Shown one piece after another: positions 1 to 8,219 of a stretch of 33,139 nucleotides of DNA. The position numbers and the translations under genes are program-made. Source of the stretch: Candidatus Bipolaricaulota bacterium (GTDB lineage: Bacteria; Bipolaricaulota; Bipolaricaulia; RBG-16-55-9); contig JALSGO010000011.1 of assembly GCA_026982655.1 (NCBI GenBank), forward strand, positions 1 to 33,139. Direction: 5' to 3'. Position 1 is the stretch's first letter; every line of letters starts with the position of its first letter. The notes beneath the pieces were generated by a model, which worked only from the letters and a program-made list of their open reading frames with translations, did no database searches and had not been told where the DNA came from.

Positions 1-322
1 CCTTGACCATGTCCTCCTCGCGCTCGCTCACCGTGAGCACGATCACCGGGATGCGCCGTAAATTTTCGTCCTTCTTGATCTCGGCCAGCACCTCGTGCCC
101 GCTCACCTTGGGGAGCTTTAAGTCTAATAAGATGAGATCGGGCCGAGGGGCGTCGGCGTGCGCCCCCTGTCGGCGCAGGAAGTCCAGGGCCTCCTGGCCG
201 TCGTTGACCACGAAGAGCTCGCTGCTCTCCTTGAGATGGGTCTTCTTGAGCGCCCGTTCCGCAATCAGCACGTCCTCCGGGTTGTCCTCCACAAGCAGTA
301 TGCGCAGTTTTTTCGGCTTCAC
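1..322 (-). CDS. Response regulator receiver protein (3' end outside window)
   Basis: This gene is absent from the ORF track because it has no stop codon inside the window. Reading the minus strand from a GTG at 322 gives about 107 residues of a CheY-like receiver domain. It begins with ILLVEDNPEDVLIAERALK (acidic pair and first beta strand), has the phospho-acceptor Asp in LILLDLKLP, and continues to the Thr/Ser strand VIVLTVSEREED. An AGGGGAGGT Shine-Dalgarno sits 9 nt before the GTG. The spacing and the DxxPEDV start resemble stand-alone Rcp1-type receivers that pair with PAS or phytochrome-like kinases. It lies 42 nt downstream of the histidine kinase on the same strand, so it is the probable phosphotransfer partner. 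Whether an output domain follows cannot be seen, because the rest lies beyond base 1. Confidence 0.9.
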   Translation of the reverse strand, partial: MKPKKLRILLVEDNPEDVLIAERALKKTHLKESSELFVVNDGQEALDFLRRQGAHADAPRPDLILLDLKLPKVSGHEVLAEIKKDENLRRIPVIVLTVSEREEDMVK

Positions 323-364
323 GGTAGGTCGACCTCCCCTTTCTTCCTGTCCTGCCGGGTCCTC

Positions 365-2293
365 CTAGGGTTTGGATTTGGGTTTGGGTTTGGGTTCGAG
401 TTCGGACTCGGGCTCGGGTTCAGAGATAGAAGCCCGAGGAGAAGCGGCGGACACCTTCGCGGGCGGAGGGGCGTGATGGCGATGGCCGTTCCCGCTCAGC
501 CGCACCCCTTCCGGGCGCTTGGGGACGCTGAAGTAGAAGGTGCTCCCCTCGCCGGGGGTGGACTCCACCCAGATCCGGCCTCCCCACTCCTCGACGATGC
601 GCTTGCAGATCGCCAGCCCCGCGCCGGTGCTCTCCGGGTCGTCCACGGGGCCCAGGCGCTCGAAGAGCTCGAAGATCTTCTCCCGATAGCGCTCTTCGAT
701 CCCCATTCCGTTGTCTCGGACCCAGAAGACGAACTCGCGGGGCTTCTCCTCGCAGCCCACCTCCACGCGCTTGTGGGGCTTGTCGTTGTACTTGACGGCG
801 TTGCTGAGGAGGTTCGCGAAGAGCTCCGCGGTCCGCGTGCGGTTGGCCGCGATCGTGGGCAGCTCCCCCGGGACCACGAGCTCTACGTCCTGTAAGGTCG
901 CCCCCAGGTCGTCCTGCACCTCCTCGAGGACTTCCTTTACATTCACGGGCTCGAGGGGCTCGCGCTTCGTCCCGATGCGGGAGAGTTTCAGCAGGTCGTC
1001 GATGAGGTTCTTCATCCGCACGGAGGAGCGGTGGAGGCTTTCTAAGAACTTCACGCCCTGCTCGTCCAGCTTCTCTTGGTAGTCCTCCAGCAGGAACTGG
1101 GTGAAGGCCTGAATCGTCCGGAGGGGTTGCTTGAGGTCGTGGGAGACCACGTGGGAGAACTCCTCCAGCTTGCGGTTGCTCTCCTCCAAGCGGCGGGTCT
1201 TCTCCAACAGTTCCCGCTCCAGCTTCTTCATCTCCGTAAGGTCGATGTAGTGGTCGATCCGCCCCCCGCGGTAGCGCTCCGTCTCGATGGGGATGGAGCG
1301 GAACTCCAAGATGCGCTCCTCGGAGGGGTGGCCGTTCCCGTTCCCGCCCACCCGGGCCTTGAGGGGGAAGACGAAGTTCTCCTCCTCGGCCTCTAGAAGA
1401 CGCTCCAGCGTCTCTTCATCGGGGAGTCGGTCCTTCACTTTCAGGAGGAGCCGCTGGAGGTCCTCGCCGATCATCTCGTCCCGGTCGAGGTGGAAGAGGT
1501 ACCCCAAGGTGCGGTTGGCCCAGATGATCCGCCGATCCCGGTCCAGGAGCACGATGCCCGTGTCCAGCGTGTCGATGGCGTCCTCGATGAGGTAGCGATA
1601 GCGGGCCTCGGCCTCCCAGAGTTTGCGCTCGAGCTCCATGCGGTCGGAGAGATCCCGGAGCTCGATCCAGATCTCCTCCGCCGAGAGGCGTCGCAGGCGC
1701 AGTTCCGCAGGGAACGTCTCTTTGTCCCACGAGACGGCCCGCAGGGTGAAGCCTCCGGCCTCGCCTAGGGTGCGGGCCCGCTCCATCTCGCCGCGGACCC
1801 GCTCCAAATCGTCGATGTGAATGACCTCCGAGATGTGCTTGACCGTCCCCAAGAGCTCGACGGCCCGTTCGTTGCGGTCCAGGACCCGACCGCTGGGGTC
1901 GACGATGAGCATCGGGTTGAACGCCCTCCGGAAGACGTCCTCCGGGTACTGCTTGGGCTGCTTCGGGACGGGGCGACTCTTGCGCTCCTGGCGGCGGATG
2001 GCTCCCAGGGTCCCGCCCACGGCCAGAGCGCCCAGCGAGAAGCCCAAGGCCCAGCCCCAGGAGCCGGGCTCCCAAGGGAGGAGGGGCAACGCGAACAGGG
2101 GGAGCGCCACCGCCAGCAGCACGTTCCCCCCGACCTCCCACAGCAGGGCCGTGAGGAGATACCCCACGCCCAGGAGGGCGAAGACGACCTTGGGGGAGTG
2201 GACCGAGGTTCCGTACAGCAGGGCGAACAGGGCGGCATACACCGCCGCGGTGAGGAGGGCTCTCCCGATTCCGGTCCACGCTGTTCGATTCAT
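365..2293 (-). CDS. Membrane-bound PAS-PAS sensor histidine kinase
   Basis: This 642-residue protein autophosphorylates on His and should pass phosphate to the adjacent receiver. Residues 10-98 form three or four hydrophobic segments. Two PAS domains follow (about 120-225 and 230-355), the second containing GIVLLDRDRRIIWANRTLGYLF. A short coiled coil leads to the HisKA H-box SHVVSHDLKQPLR, with His385 as phospho-acceptor. The HATPase domain shows the N-box LFANLLSNAVKYN, the G1 box VRDNGMGIEERY and the G2 box GAGLAICKRIVEEWGG. The SHDLKQPLR box is typical of phytochrome-like or PAS kinases. A low-complexity tail (about 620-642) of Glu-Pro then Lys-Pro repeats is encoded by a hexanucleotide repeat. 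The start is ATG with GGAG upstream. It lies 112 nt downstream of the Crp-type regulator and may be co-transcribed with it. The signal sensed is unknown. Confidence 0.93.
   Translation of the reverse strand: MNRTAWTGIGRALLTAAVYAALFALLYGTSVHSPKVVFALLGVGYLLTALLWEVGGNVLLAVALPLFALPLLPWEPGSWGWALGFSLGALAVGGTLGAIRRQERKSRPVPKQPKQYPEDVFRRAFNPMLIVDPSGRVLDRNERAVELLGTVKHISEVIHIDDLERVRGEMERARTLGEAGGFTLRAVSWDKETFPAELRLRRLSAEEIWIELRDLSDRMELERKLWEAEARYRYLIEDAIDTLDTGIVLLDRDRRIIWANRTLGYLFHLDRDEMIGEDLQRLLLKVKDRLPDEETLERLLEAEEENFVFPLKARVGGNGNGHPSEERILEFRSIPIETERYRGGRIDHYIDLTEMKKLERELLEKTRRLEESNRKLEEFSHVVSHDLKQPLRTIQAFTQFLLEDYQEKLDEQGVKFLESLHRSSVRMKNLIDDLLKLSRIGTKREPLEPVNVKEVLEEVQDDLGATLQDVELVVPGELPTIAANRTRTAELFANLLSNAVKYNDKPHKRVEVGCEEKPREFVFWVRDNGMGIEERYREKIFELFERLGPVDDPESTGAGLAICKRIVEEWGGRIWVESTPGEGSTFYFSVPKRPEGVRLSGNGHRHHAPPPAKVSAASPRASISEPEPESELEPKPKPKSKP
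368..422. repeat. Degenerate hexanucleotide repeat (GGTTTG/GGCTCG units) encoding the kinase tail
   Basis: About nine consecutive six-base units on the plus strand (ggtttg, gatttg, ggtttg, ggttcg, agttcg and so on) run up to the stop codon of the histidine kinase. On the coding strand they read as Pro-Glu and then Pro-Lys dipeptides, so copy-number change would lengthen or shorten the tail without shifting frame. Confidence 0.75.
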
Positions 2294-2405
2294 TCCTTCT
2301 CCACCGGGGTGGGCTGCCCCCAGTCTAGGCGCCTCGGTGCGCTCGGAGAAGGACAGCTGTCCGGGCCGGGGGCCCCGTTTGTCTTGGCGAAATCATCCCC
2401 TTTAT

Positions 2406-3092
2406 TTAGATGATCAAGCTCTCGTCCAGGGAGAAGGGGAAGGGTTCGGCCATCTTCTGGAGGCTGTCGGGATCCAAGACGGTGATCGCCCGGTCGTTGA
2501 CAGAGATGACCCCGCGATCCTCGAGCTCCCCGAGGGTGCGAATGGCCGTCTTGGAGGAGACGCCGGCCATCTCCGCCAGCTCGGTGCGCGAGAGCTCGAT
2601 GCCGCTCTCCCCCAGCTTGAGGATGATGCGGGCCAGGCGCTCCTTGCTCCCGTTGTAGCTGCGCTCGGCCAGCTTGCACTGGAACGCCTTCAGCTCCTCG
2701 GAGAGCTTCTCGAACATGCGGAAGACCACCGAGGGGTGGCGCTCCAAGAAGCCGAAGAAGTCCCCCCGCTCGAGGAAGCCCACCTCCGCCGGGGTGAGCG
2801 TCTTGGCGTAGGCGATGTGGACCCCCTTGTCGAAGAGGGTCGTCTCCCCCAGGGTCTCGCCGGGTCCGACGATCTTTAAGATCTGCTTTTTCCCGCCCAG
2901 GGTGCGCTTGACCACCTTGACTCGTCCGGAGAAGACGAGGTAGAACCCGAAGGCCGGGGCCCCCTCTTGGTAGATGATCTCCCCCTGGCCATACTTGATC
3001 CGCCGGACCATGTTCTCCAAGACGGCGAGGTCCTTCGGACCCAAGTCGGCGAAGATCTTGAAGTCCCGGAGCTGCGTCATCCCTCTCACCAC
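2406..3092 (-). CDS. Crp/Fnr-family transcriptional regulator
   Basis: The product is 228 residues. A cyclic-nucleotide-binding-like beta barrel spans about 12-118 (GEIIYQEGAPAFGFYLVFSGRVKV and GETLGETTLFDKG), followed by a dimer helix and a winged HTH at about 165-200 (LSRTELAEMAGVSSKTAIRTLGELEDRGVI). The Arg-Ser pair that contacts cAMP in E. coli CRP is His-Ile here, and there is no Fnr-type N-terminal Cys cluster, so ligand and signal are unknown. The track start is GTG at 3092. An ATG at 3080 is an alternative, and the SD (GGTGGTGAGAG) does not decide between them. A strong promoter lies upstream. The gene heads a run with the kinase and response regulator, which suggests a shared sensory module. 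Confidence 0.88.
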   Translation of the reverse strand: MVRGMTQLRDFKIFADLGPKDLAVLENMVRRIKYGQGEIIYQEGAPAFGFYLVFSGRVKVVKRTLGGKKQILKIVGPGETLGETTLFDKGVHIAYAKTLTPAEVGFLERGDFFGFLERHPSVVFRMFEKLSEELKAFQCKLAERSYNGSKERLARIILKLGESGIELSRTELAEMAGVSSKTAIRTLGELEDRGVISVNDRAITVLDPDSLQKMAEPFPFSLDESLII

Positions 3093-3216
3093 CCGCCTGC
3101 GATATGGAATTGAACTGGCTTCGCCCCTTCTGGCTGCCTCCGTCTCCCTCCCGTTGACCTGTCCCCGGTCGGTCGGCAGGCCCTCGAAGCTCGGGCTCGG
3201 GCTCCGAGGTTACCGT

Positions 3217-3245
3217 ATTATGATCGAACATCCCGACGATGTCAA
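3217..3245 (-). promoter_or_regulatory. Sigma70-type promoter for the Crp-family regulator
   Basis: On the minus strand there is a perfect -35 TTGACA (3240-3245), a 17-bp spacer and a -10 CATAAT (3217-3222). Transcription would start near 3210, leaving a leader of about 115 nt before the regulator. The leader contains a short GAGCCC-type repeat but no clear hairpin. Confidence 0.75.
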
Positions 3246-3308
3246 TAGGCGTTCGGCCCCTCAAGACGGGGCGGATAGGGGCGGCGGATCGGGTCTTCGC
3301 TCATCCTC

Positions 3309-4391
3309 TCATCTTGCTTCCCCCCGCGCCGTGCACTCGACCGACACGGTCTTCGCGGTGTTCTTCCCCAGCTCGTCAACTACGAGGACCTCCCAGACGA
3401 CCCGACCCTCTTGGGAGCAACGTGCCGTCAGTCGGAACGTCCCGGAGATGCGCCCTTTGACGTCGGGTGTGAAGACGCGGGCTACCGGCTTCAGCACCCC
3501 GGGGGAGGGCTGCATCTCGACTCGGGACAGGATGGCAAACGCTACATCCCGATCGGGATCTCGGAAGACCACGCTCACAGCGAACTCGGATCCGACGGGA
3601 ACCCGCCCGGGGAAGGTGAGGTCTAGGATCTGAGGACGCATGCTCCAATTCAGATCTCGCGCGAACAGGCGTGCCCGTCGGCATTGCTCGGGCGTAAGGG
3701 CACGTCCCCGCCCTCCGGAGACCATCAGGTTGCCGGAGAGATCCGAGTGGAAGAGCCCGAGGTTGTGGCCGAACTCGTGGGCAATCGTCCGGGTGGGGAT
3801 GCGGCCCAAGCTGCGCCACGCCACCAAGCTGATCCGGGCGTCCCTCCGGGCGGAGGGCAGCGCGCCCAGTCCCAGCACGTCGACCAGGGCGTCCACCACG
3901 AACAGGTTGATAGCACGGTACACGCGCTCTCCGGAGGGGAGGGCTCGGTTGGCCAATAGAGGGAGAGCCCGATAGTAGCTTGCGAACTCCTTGCGCTCTT
4001 GCAGGAGGGTCCTCCCGCTCGGGAGGGCAAGCCGTTGCGCCGCGACCACAGCCAGGACGTTCTGCTCAAAGCGCAGGGAGCAGACGGCCCACGTGCGGTT
4101 GACCCGCTCCAGGGCAAGCGCGACCAGTTGCCGAGCCAGGCCGCTGGGCGTTCCCAGCCAAGCGCCGGGCGCGGCAAAGGAGGGATCCCTTGCCAGAGGT
4201 GAGGGCGTCCCCCCAACGATGAAGACGTTTACCGGAACCGTGATCCAATCCTCACTGGCCTCGCGATCCCGATCGAGATCGGACACGGGTTGGGCCGACG
4301 CAAGGAGCGCCGCCCCCCCGACGACCAAGAGCCCAAGAAGAGCGCTGAGGCCCATCCTGCGGAAGCCCTCTTCGCCTTCGCCCCGGATCAC
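3309..4391 (-). CDS. Secreted metzincin-type zinc metalloprotease
   Basis: The product is 360 residues with an N-terminal export signal (about 13-33, LSALLGLLVVGGAALLASAQ). The catalytic zinc motif HEFGHNLGLFH is at residues 205-215, the extended HExxHxxGxxH of metzincins. It is followed by a Met-turn candidate, NLMVSGG (about 221). The C-terminal 110 residues look beta-rich and Ig-like, with two Cys. It is expected to act outside the cytoplasm as an endopeptidase; the substrate is unknown. The start is GTG at 4391, because GGAGGTGATCC (full anti-SD complement) lies 8 nt upstream. The internal ATG at 4355 lacks such a site. No propeptide cysteine switch is evident. Subfamily assignment within the metzincins is uncertain. 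Confidence 0.85.
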   Translation of the reverse strand: MIRGEGEEGFRRMGLSALLGLLVVGGAALLASAQPVSDLDRDREASEDWITVPVNVFIVGGTPSPLARDPSFAAPGAWLGTPSGLARQLVALALERVNRTWAVCSLRFEQNVLAVVAAQRLALPSGRTLLQERKEFASYYRALPLLANRALPSGERVYRAINLFVVDALVDVLGLGALPSARRDARISLVAWRSLGRIPTRTIAHEFGHNLGLFHSDLSGNLMVSGGRGRALTPEQCRRARLFARDLNWSMRPQILDLTFPGRVPVGSEFAVSVVFRDPDRDVAFAILSRVEMQPSPGVLKPVARVFTPDVKGRISGTFRLTARCSQEGRVVWEVLVVDELGKNTAKTVSVECTARGEAR

Positions 4392-4432
4392 AGCGGATCA
4401 CCTCCCCGCGCTTCTCTGCTCCTTCGTGTTTT

Positions 4433-4438
4433 ATTATA
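4433..4438 (-). promoter_or_regulatory. -10 element upstream of the metalloprotease
   Basis: There is a perfect TATAAT on the minus strand in an AT-rich patch 42 nt before the protease start. The hexamer 17 bp upstream (TCCGGA) is not a good -35, so this is a weak or activator-dependent candidate. The predicted leader is about 30 nt and includes the very strong SD. Confidence 0.45.
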
Positions 4439-4482
4439 TGCTTTTCGTGCCCTCTTCCGGAGGTTTGGCATCCCGCCTATGG

Positions 4483-4839
4483 TCAATATACCGGAATGCG
4501 GAGAAGGATTCCGATCAGGCCGAGAGCGCCCACCACAACGGCCGCTTGGATCCAAGGGGAGGAGACGACGAGGAAGATCCAGGCGGCCCCCAGCGCCGTA
4601 AACACCAGCGCGATCACCTTGGCCCCTCGCGGCATCGCGCGCCGCTCCTCCCAGTTCCGAAGGTAGACGCCGAAGCGGGGATGGCGGGCGAGCCACCCGT
4701 ACAGCCGGGGGGAGCTGCGGGCGAAGCAGTACGCCGCCGCGAGCACGAAGACCGTCCCGGGAAAGAGCGGCAGGACCAGCCCCAAGAACCCCAGCCCCAG
4801 GAAGAACGTCCCGAGCGCGCGGTACAGGAGGATCCTCAT
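4483..4839 (-). CDS. DUF454 (YbaN-type) inner-membrane protein
   Basis: This 118-residue small membrane protein starts MRILLYRALGTFFLGLGFLG. It carries the family pattern of an N-terminal membrane segment with LPLFPGTVFVLAAAYCFARSSPR, a basic loop (WLARHPRFGVYLRNWEERRAMPRGAK) and two further hydrophobic segments. The function is not established in this family. The track places this reading frame at the C-terminus of a longer antisense shadow; the real start is ATG at 4839, overlapping the lipB stop by four bases (ATGA). It is therefore probably translationally coupled as the last gene of the E1-beta/E2/lipB operon. Confidence 0.85.
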   Translation of the reverse strand: MRILLYRALGTFFLGLGFLGLVLPLFPGTVFVLAAAYCFARSSPRLYGWLARHPRFGVYLRNWEERRAMPRGAKVIALVFTALGAAWIFLVVSSPWIQAAVVVGALGLIGILLRIPVY

Positions 4840-5573
4840 CGCCGTCTCAATCTCGGAGGCCGAAGCTCCCGCCGAAAGCGCTCCGCAAAGCGCACACCGA
4901 CCCGCTCCTTGACGGCTTCCATGGGCACGGGGCGCCCCAGCTCCCGCTCCATCGAGGTCATCACCGAACCGGGGAAGCCGCAGGGGGAGATCCAGCGAAA
5001 GTACGAGAGGTCCGTCGAGACGTTGAGCGCGAACCCGTGGTACGTCACCCAGCGCCGCACGGCCACCCCGATGCTCGCGATCTTCTTGCCCGCGGGGGTC
5101 CAGACCCCCGTGGCCCCCTCCCGACGTTGGGCTTCGATCCCGAAATCTTGGAGCACGTCGAGGAGCAGTTCCTCCAGCTCCCGCAGATAGCGGTGGAGGC
5201 CCCGCTCCTCGCCCTCCAAGCGCAAAATGGGGTAGCCCACGAGCTGGCCGGGGCCGTGATAGGTGGCCTCCCCGCCCCGCTCGACCTCGTAGACGCGAAC
5301 CTCGGGGGGAAGCGTGGGGGTCCGCAGGGGCGGCTGCGCGGGGCGCTTCCGGCCCAGCGTGATCACGTGGGGGTGCTCCACCAGCACCAAGACGTCGGGG
5401 ATCTCCCCCCGAACCCTTCGTGTGACCAGCTCCTTCTGCAGCTCCCACGCCTCTCGATAGTCCCGGAGCCCCAGGTCGAGGAGCCACGCCTCCCCCTTTC
5501 GCGTTCGGGATCGGAGGGGGACCTCCCCGCGGGATGGGTCGAATGCCGCCGTGGTCGTAGACTTCAACCTCAC
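4836..5573 (-). CDS. lipB: Octanoyl-[acyl carrier protein]:protein N-octanoyltransferase LipB
   Basis: LipB transfers octanoate from acyl carrier protein to lipoyl-domain lysines, the first step of de novo protein lipoylation. The 245-residue product has the diagnostic RGGEATYHGPGQLVGYPI box, Lys164 in GKKIASIGVA and the catalytic Cys198 in SPCGFPG. About 25 residues at the N-terminus precede the conserved region. The start chosen is GTG at 5573, overlapping the E2 stop (GTGA); a TTG at 5567 is possible. The longer ATG in the ORF track would run far into E2 and is rejected. Its place directly after the E2 gene fits its job of modifying the E2 lipoyl lysine. LipA is not in the window. Confidence 0.95.
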   Translation of the reverse strand: MRLKSTTTAAFDPSRGEVPLRSRTRKGEAWLLDLGLRDYREAWELQKELVTRRVRGEIPDVLVLVEHPHVITLGRKRPAQPPLRTPTLPPEVRVYEVERGGEATYHGPGQLVGYPILRLEGEERGLHRYLRELEELLLDVLQDFGIEAQRREGATGVWTPAGKKIASIGVAVRRWVTYHGFALNVSTDLSYFRWISPCGFPGSVMTSMERELGRPVPMEAVKERVGVRFAERFRRELRPPRLRRR

Positions 5574-6925
5574 GCTCCCACCAGGAGGTACTTCGGGTCC
5601 TCCAGGAAGGCCTTGACGTCCTTGGCGAAGGCCGCGCCGACGTGGCCGTCGATCACCCGGTGGTCGAACGAGACGGAGATCCACATCACGTCGCGGACGG
5701 CGATCTCGTTGTCGACGACGAGGGGCCGCTTCTTGATCTCGTGGACCCCTAAGATGGCCACCTCGGGCGTGTTGATGATGGGGGTGGCGAAGAGCCCCCC
5801 GATGGGGCCTAAGCTCGTGATGGTGAACGTCGAGCCCCTGATGTCCTCGAGGTCGATTTTGCCCTCGCGGGCCTTCTGCGACAGATATTGAATCTCCGCC
5901 GCGATCTCCAGCATGCTCAGCCGGTCGGCATCCTTCACGACGGGGACGATCAGCCCCTGGTCGGTGGCCGTGGCGATCCCGATGTGATAGTAGCGCTTTA
6001 GGATGATCTCTTCCTTCTCGTAGTCCACGTGGGCGTTGAGGGTGGGGTGCTTCTTGAGGGCGGCGACCACGGCCTTGACGATGAACGGAAGGTACGTCAG
6101 CTTCACCCCACGCTCCTCGGCTACGGGCAGCAGCGACTCGCGGACCTTCACCAACTCGGTGACGTCCACCTCGTCGACGTAGGTGAAGTGGGCCGCGGTG
6201 GACTTGGCGTGGTGCATGTGGTCCGAGATGCGCTTGCGAACCCCTTTGATGGGCACCCGCTCCTCGAGCTCCTCGTAGCGGACGGGCCGGGGTGCGGACC
6301 GCGGCGGCGCTTCCGCCTTCGGGGCCTCCGCGGTCACGGGGGGAGCGGCCTCGGGTGCCGGAGCCGGAGCTGTAGACGTAGGCGTAGGAGCGGCCACCGG
6401 GGCACCGCGTTCCGCGAACCTTCGCACATCCTCATCGGTGATGCGGCCTCCGGGGCCGGTCCCCTCGACTTGGGTGAGGTCGACGCCCAGCTCGCGGGCC
6501 AGTTTACGGGTGGCCGGGGTGGCCAGCACCCGCTTGCGCTTCGGAGTCGGAGGGGCCGGGGACGTCGGGGCTGCGGGGGCCGCGGAAGGCGTCGGGGAGG
6601 CGGCTGCGGCGGCTACGGGCTCAGGGGCGGCGGGGGCAGGAGCGGGGACGGCCTCGCGCTCCTTGCCGTCGGATTTGGGGGCCTCCCCGGCCTCGCCGAT
6701 CACGACGAGTACGGAGCCCACCTCCACCACTTCGCCCTCTTTCGCGCGGATCTCTAGAATGGTCCCGGCCACGGGGGAGGGCAGCTCCACGGTGGCCTTG
6801 TCCGTCATCACCTCGACGAGGGGTTGATCTTCTTTCACCGTGTCGCCCTCCTTGACGAGCCACTTGACGATCTCGCCCTCGTGGATCCCCTCGCCGATGT
6901 CGGGGAGCTTGAACTCAAACGCCAT
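5570..6925 (-). CDS. 2-oxoacid dehydrogenase E2 component (lipoyl acyltransferase)
   Basis: This 451-residue protein is the acyltransferase core of a branched-chain 2-oxoacid or pyruvate dehydrogenase complex, moving the acyl group from lipoamide to CoA. A single lipoyl domain (1-78) carries Lys43 in MTDKATVEL. An Ala/Pro linker follows, then the peripheral-subunit binding domain (about 133-170, ATPATRKLARELGVDLTQVEGTGPGGRI), a second linker, and the catalytic domain (about 221-451) with His422 in SFDHRVIDG. The start ATG at 6925 has AAAAGGAG upstream; the longer GTG start in the track would overlap the SD. It lies 52 nt after E1-beta and overlaps lipB. The single lipoyl domain and Gly-Glu-Gly-Ile-His-Glu start favour the BCKDH-like class, but substrate cannot be settled from sequence. 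Confidence 0.94.
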   Translation of the reverse strand: MAFEFKLPDIGEGIHEGEIVKWLVKEGDTVKEDQPLVEVMTDKATVELPSPVAGTILEIRAKEGEVVEVGSVLVVIGEAGEAPKSDGKEREAVPAPAPAAPEPVAAAAASPTPSAAPAAPTSPAPPTPKRKRVLATPATRKLARELGVDLTQVEGTGPGGRITDEDVRRFAERGAPVAAPTPTSTAPAPAPEAAPPVTAEAPKAEAPPRSAPRPVRYEELEERVPIKGVRKRISDHMHHAKSTAAHFTYVDEVDVTELVKVRESLLPVAEERGVKLTYLPFIVKAVVAALKKHPTLNAHVDYEKEEIILKRYYHIGIATATDQGLIVPVVKDADRLSMLEIAAEIQYLSQKAREGKIDLEDIRGSTFTITSLGPIGGLFATPIINTPEVAILGVHEIKKRPLVVDNEIAVRDVMWISVSFDHRVIDGHVGAAFAKDVKAFLEDPKYLLVGA

Positions 6926-6977
6926 CTTCGCGATCACTCCTTTTGTAGTTCGCCTTCTCGATCTCAGCTCACTCCAC

Positions 6978-7958
6978 TCAATAGCGTGCGACTCTTAGGA
7001 TCGCATCGAGCACGCGCGCCTCGCTCGGGAGGTACTCCGTCTCCAGCGTGTAGGGGAAGGGCGCATCGAGCCCCGTGACCCTTACCACGGGGGCCGCCAG
7101 ATGGTCGACGGCCTCCTCGGCGATCGTGGCTGCGATCTCCGCCCCGAAGCCGCAGGTCTTGGGGGCCTCGTGGACGATCACGGCCCGGCCCGTCTTCTCG
7201 ATCGACGCGAGCACCGCTTCCTCGTCGAAGGGGAGCAGCGTGCGCAGATCGATCACTTCTACGGAGACGTCGTGCTCCTCCTCCGCTTGTTCGGCGGCGG
7301 CGAGAGCCACGTGGAGCATCGCCCCGTAGGCATACACCGTGACGTCCTCCCCCTCGCGGGCGGTACGGGCCTCTCCCAGGGGGACGCGGTAGTCCCCCTC
7401 GGGGACCTCCTCGCGCAGGGCCCGATAGATGCGCTTAGGCTCCATAAAGATTACGGGATCCTCTTCGTCCAAGATGGAGGCAAGAAGCAGTCCCTTGGCG
7501 TCGTAGGGGGTGGCGGGCACGACCACCTTGAGGCCGGGGGTGTGGCAGAAGTACGCTTCCGCGCTCTGGGAGTGGTACGCGCCGCCCTTGATCCCGCCGC
7601 CGTAGGGGGTTCTTATCACTACAGGGCAGGCGTACTCCCCGCCGGAGCGGTAGCGGAACTTGGCCAGCTCGCTCACGATCTGGTCGAACGCCGGGTAGAT
7701 GAAGTCCATGAACTGAATCTCCGCCACGGGCTTGAGGCCGTAGAGGGCCATCCCAATGGCGGTGCCCACGATGCCGGACTCCGCCAAGGGGGTATCGACC
7801 ACCCGCTCCGGGCCGAACTCTTCGTACAACCCCTCGGTGGCCCGGAAGACGCCCCCGACTTTCCCGACGTCCTCTCCCAACACCACGACGTCGGGATCGA
7901 GGCGCATCGCGGTGCGCAGGGCGTCGTTTACGGCCTGCAAGAGCGTACGCGGCGGCAT
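6978..7958 (-). CDS. 2-oxoacid dehydrogenase E1 component, beta subunit
   Basis: This 326-residue beta subunit belongs to a heterotetrameric thiamine-diphosphate E1. Visible family signatures include VVVLGEDVGKVGGVFRATEGL, the VDTPLAESGIVGTAIGMALYGLKPVAEIQFMDF-type ThDP-binding segment (with the conserved Glu), PYGGGIKGGAYHSQSAEAYF and the C-terminal transketolase domain (VEVIDLRTLLPFDEEAV). The ATG at 7958 is preceded by GGAGGAG; the upstream extension in the track has no family similarity. The alpha subunit gene, usually immediately upstream, is absent: upstream lies a divergent secreted-protein gene. It is co-transcribed with E2, lipB and DUF454. Confidence 0.94.
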   Translation of the reverse strand: MPPRTLLQAVNDALRTAMRLDPDVVVLGEDVGKVGGVFRATEGLYEEFGPERVVDTPLAESGIVGTAIGMALYGLKPVAEIQFMDFIYPAFDQIVSELAKFRYRSGGEYACPVVIRTPYGGGIKGGAYHSQSAEAYFCHTPGLKVVVPATPYDAKGLLLASILDEEDPVIFMEPKRIYRALREEVPEGDYRVPLGEARTAREGEDVTVYAYGAMLHVALAAAEQAEEEHDVSVEVIDLRTLLPFDEEAVLASIEKTGRAVIVHEAPKTCGFGAEIAATIAEEAVDHLAAPVVRVTGLDAPFPYTLETEYLPSEARVLDAILRVARY

Positions 7959-7975
7959 CGTCTCCTCCGCGCATA

Positions 7976-8004
7976 TCCTACGCAGCCATCTCCCCTTCGA
8001 CAAG
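7976..8004 (-). promoter_or_regulatory. Tentative promoter of the E1-beta/E2/lipB operon
   Basis: On the minus strand TTGTCG and TAGGAT are separated by 17 bp and lie just upstream of the E1-beta SD, implying a leader of about 11 nt. The match is moderate (4 of 6 in each box). The rest of the 261-bp divergent gap (7959-8219) shows no other convincing element. Confidence 0.3.
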
Positions 8005-8219
8005 CCCTCCCCTGACGTGGTTTCGATTACCGATGCGGATGCCCCATTCCGGTAGGCTGCAAAGAGCGAGACGACCGGACCGAGTGGAGCGTCATGGAGT
8101 CGTCCGAGAGGCCGCATCCACGCAGGAGATCACGCACAGAGGGGGGGAGGAGAGAGCGAATGCACGAGCAAGGGGCGAGCGCTTTCCCGGGCCGAGGTCA
8201 AGCGGGAGGACCGATGAGG

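Noticed and set aside
4385-4396. Plus-strand GGATCACCTCC, like the 3' end of 16S rRNA
   Set aside because: It is simply the complement of the strong SD of the minus-strand metalloprotease; no rRNA sequence precedes it. The similar GGTATCACCTCC near 27900 is likewise the complement of an SD-like site.
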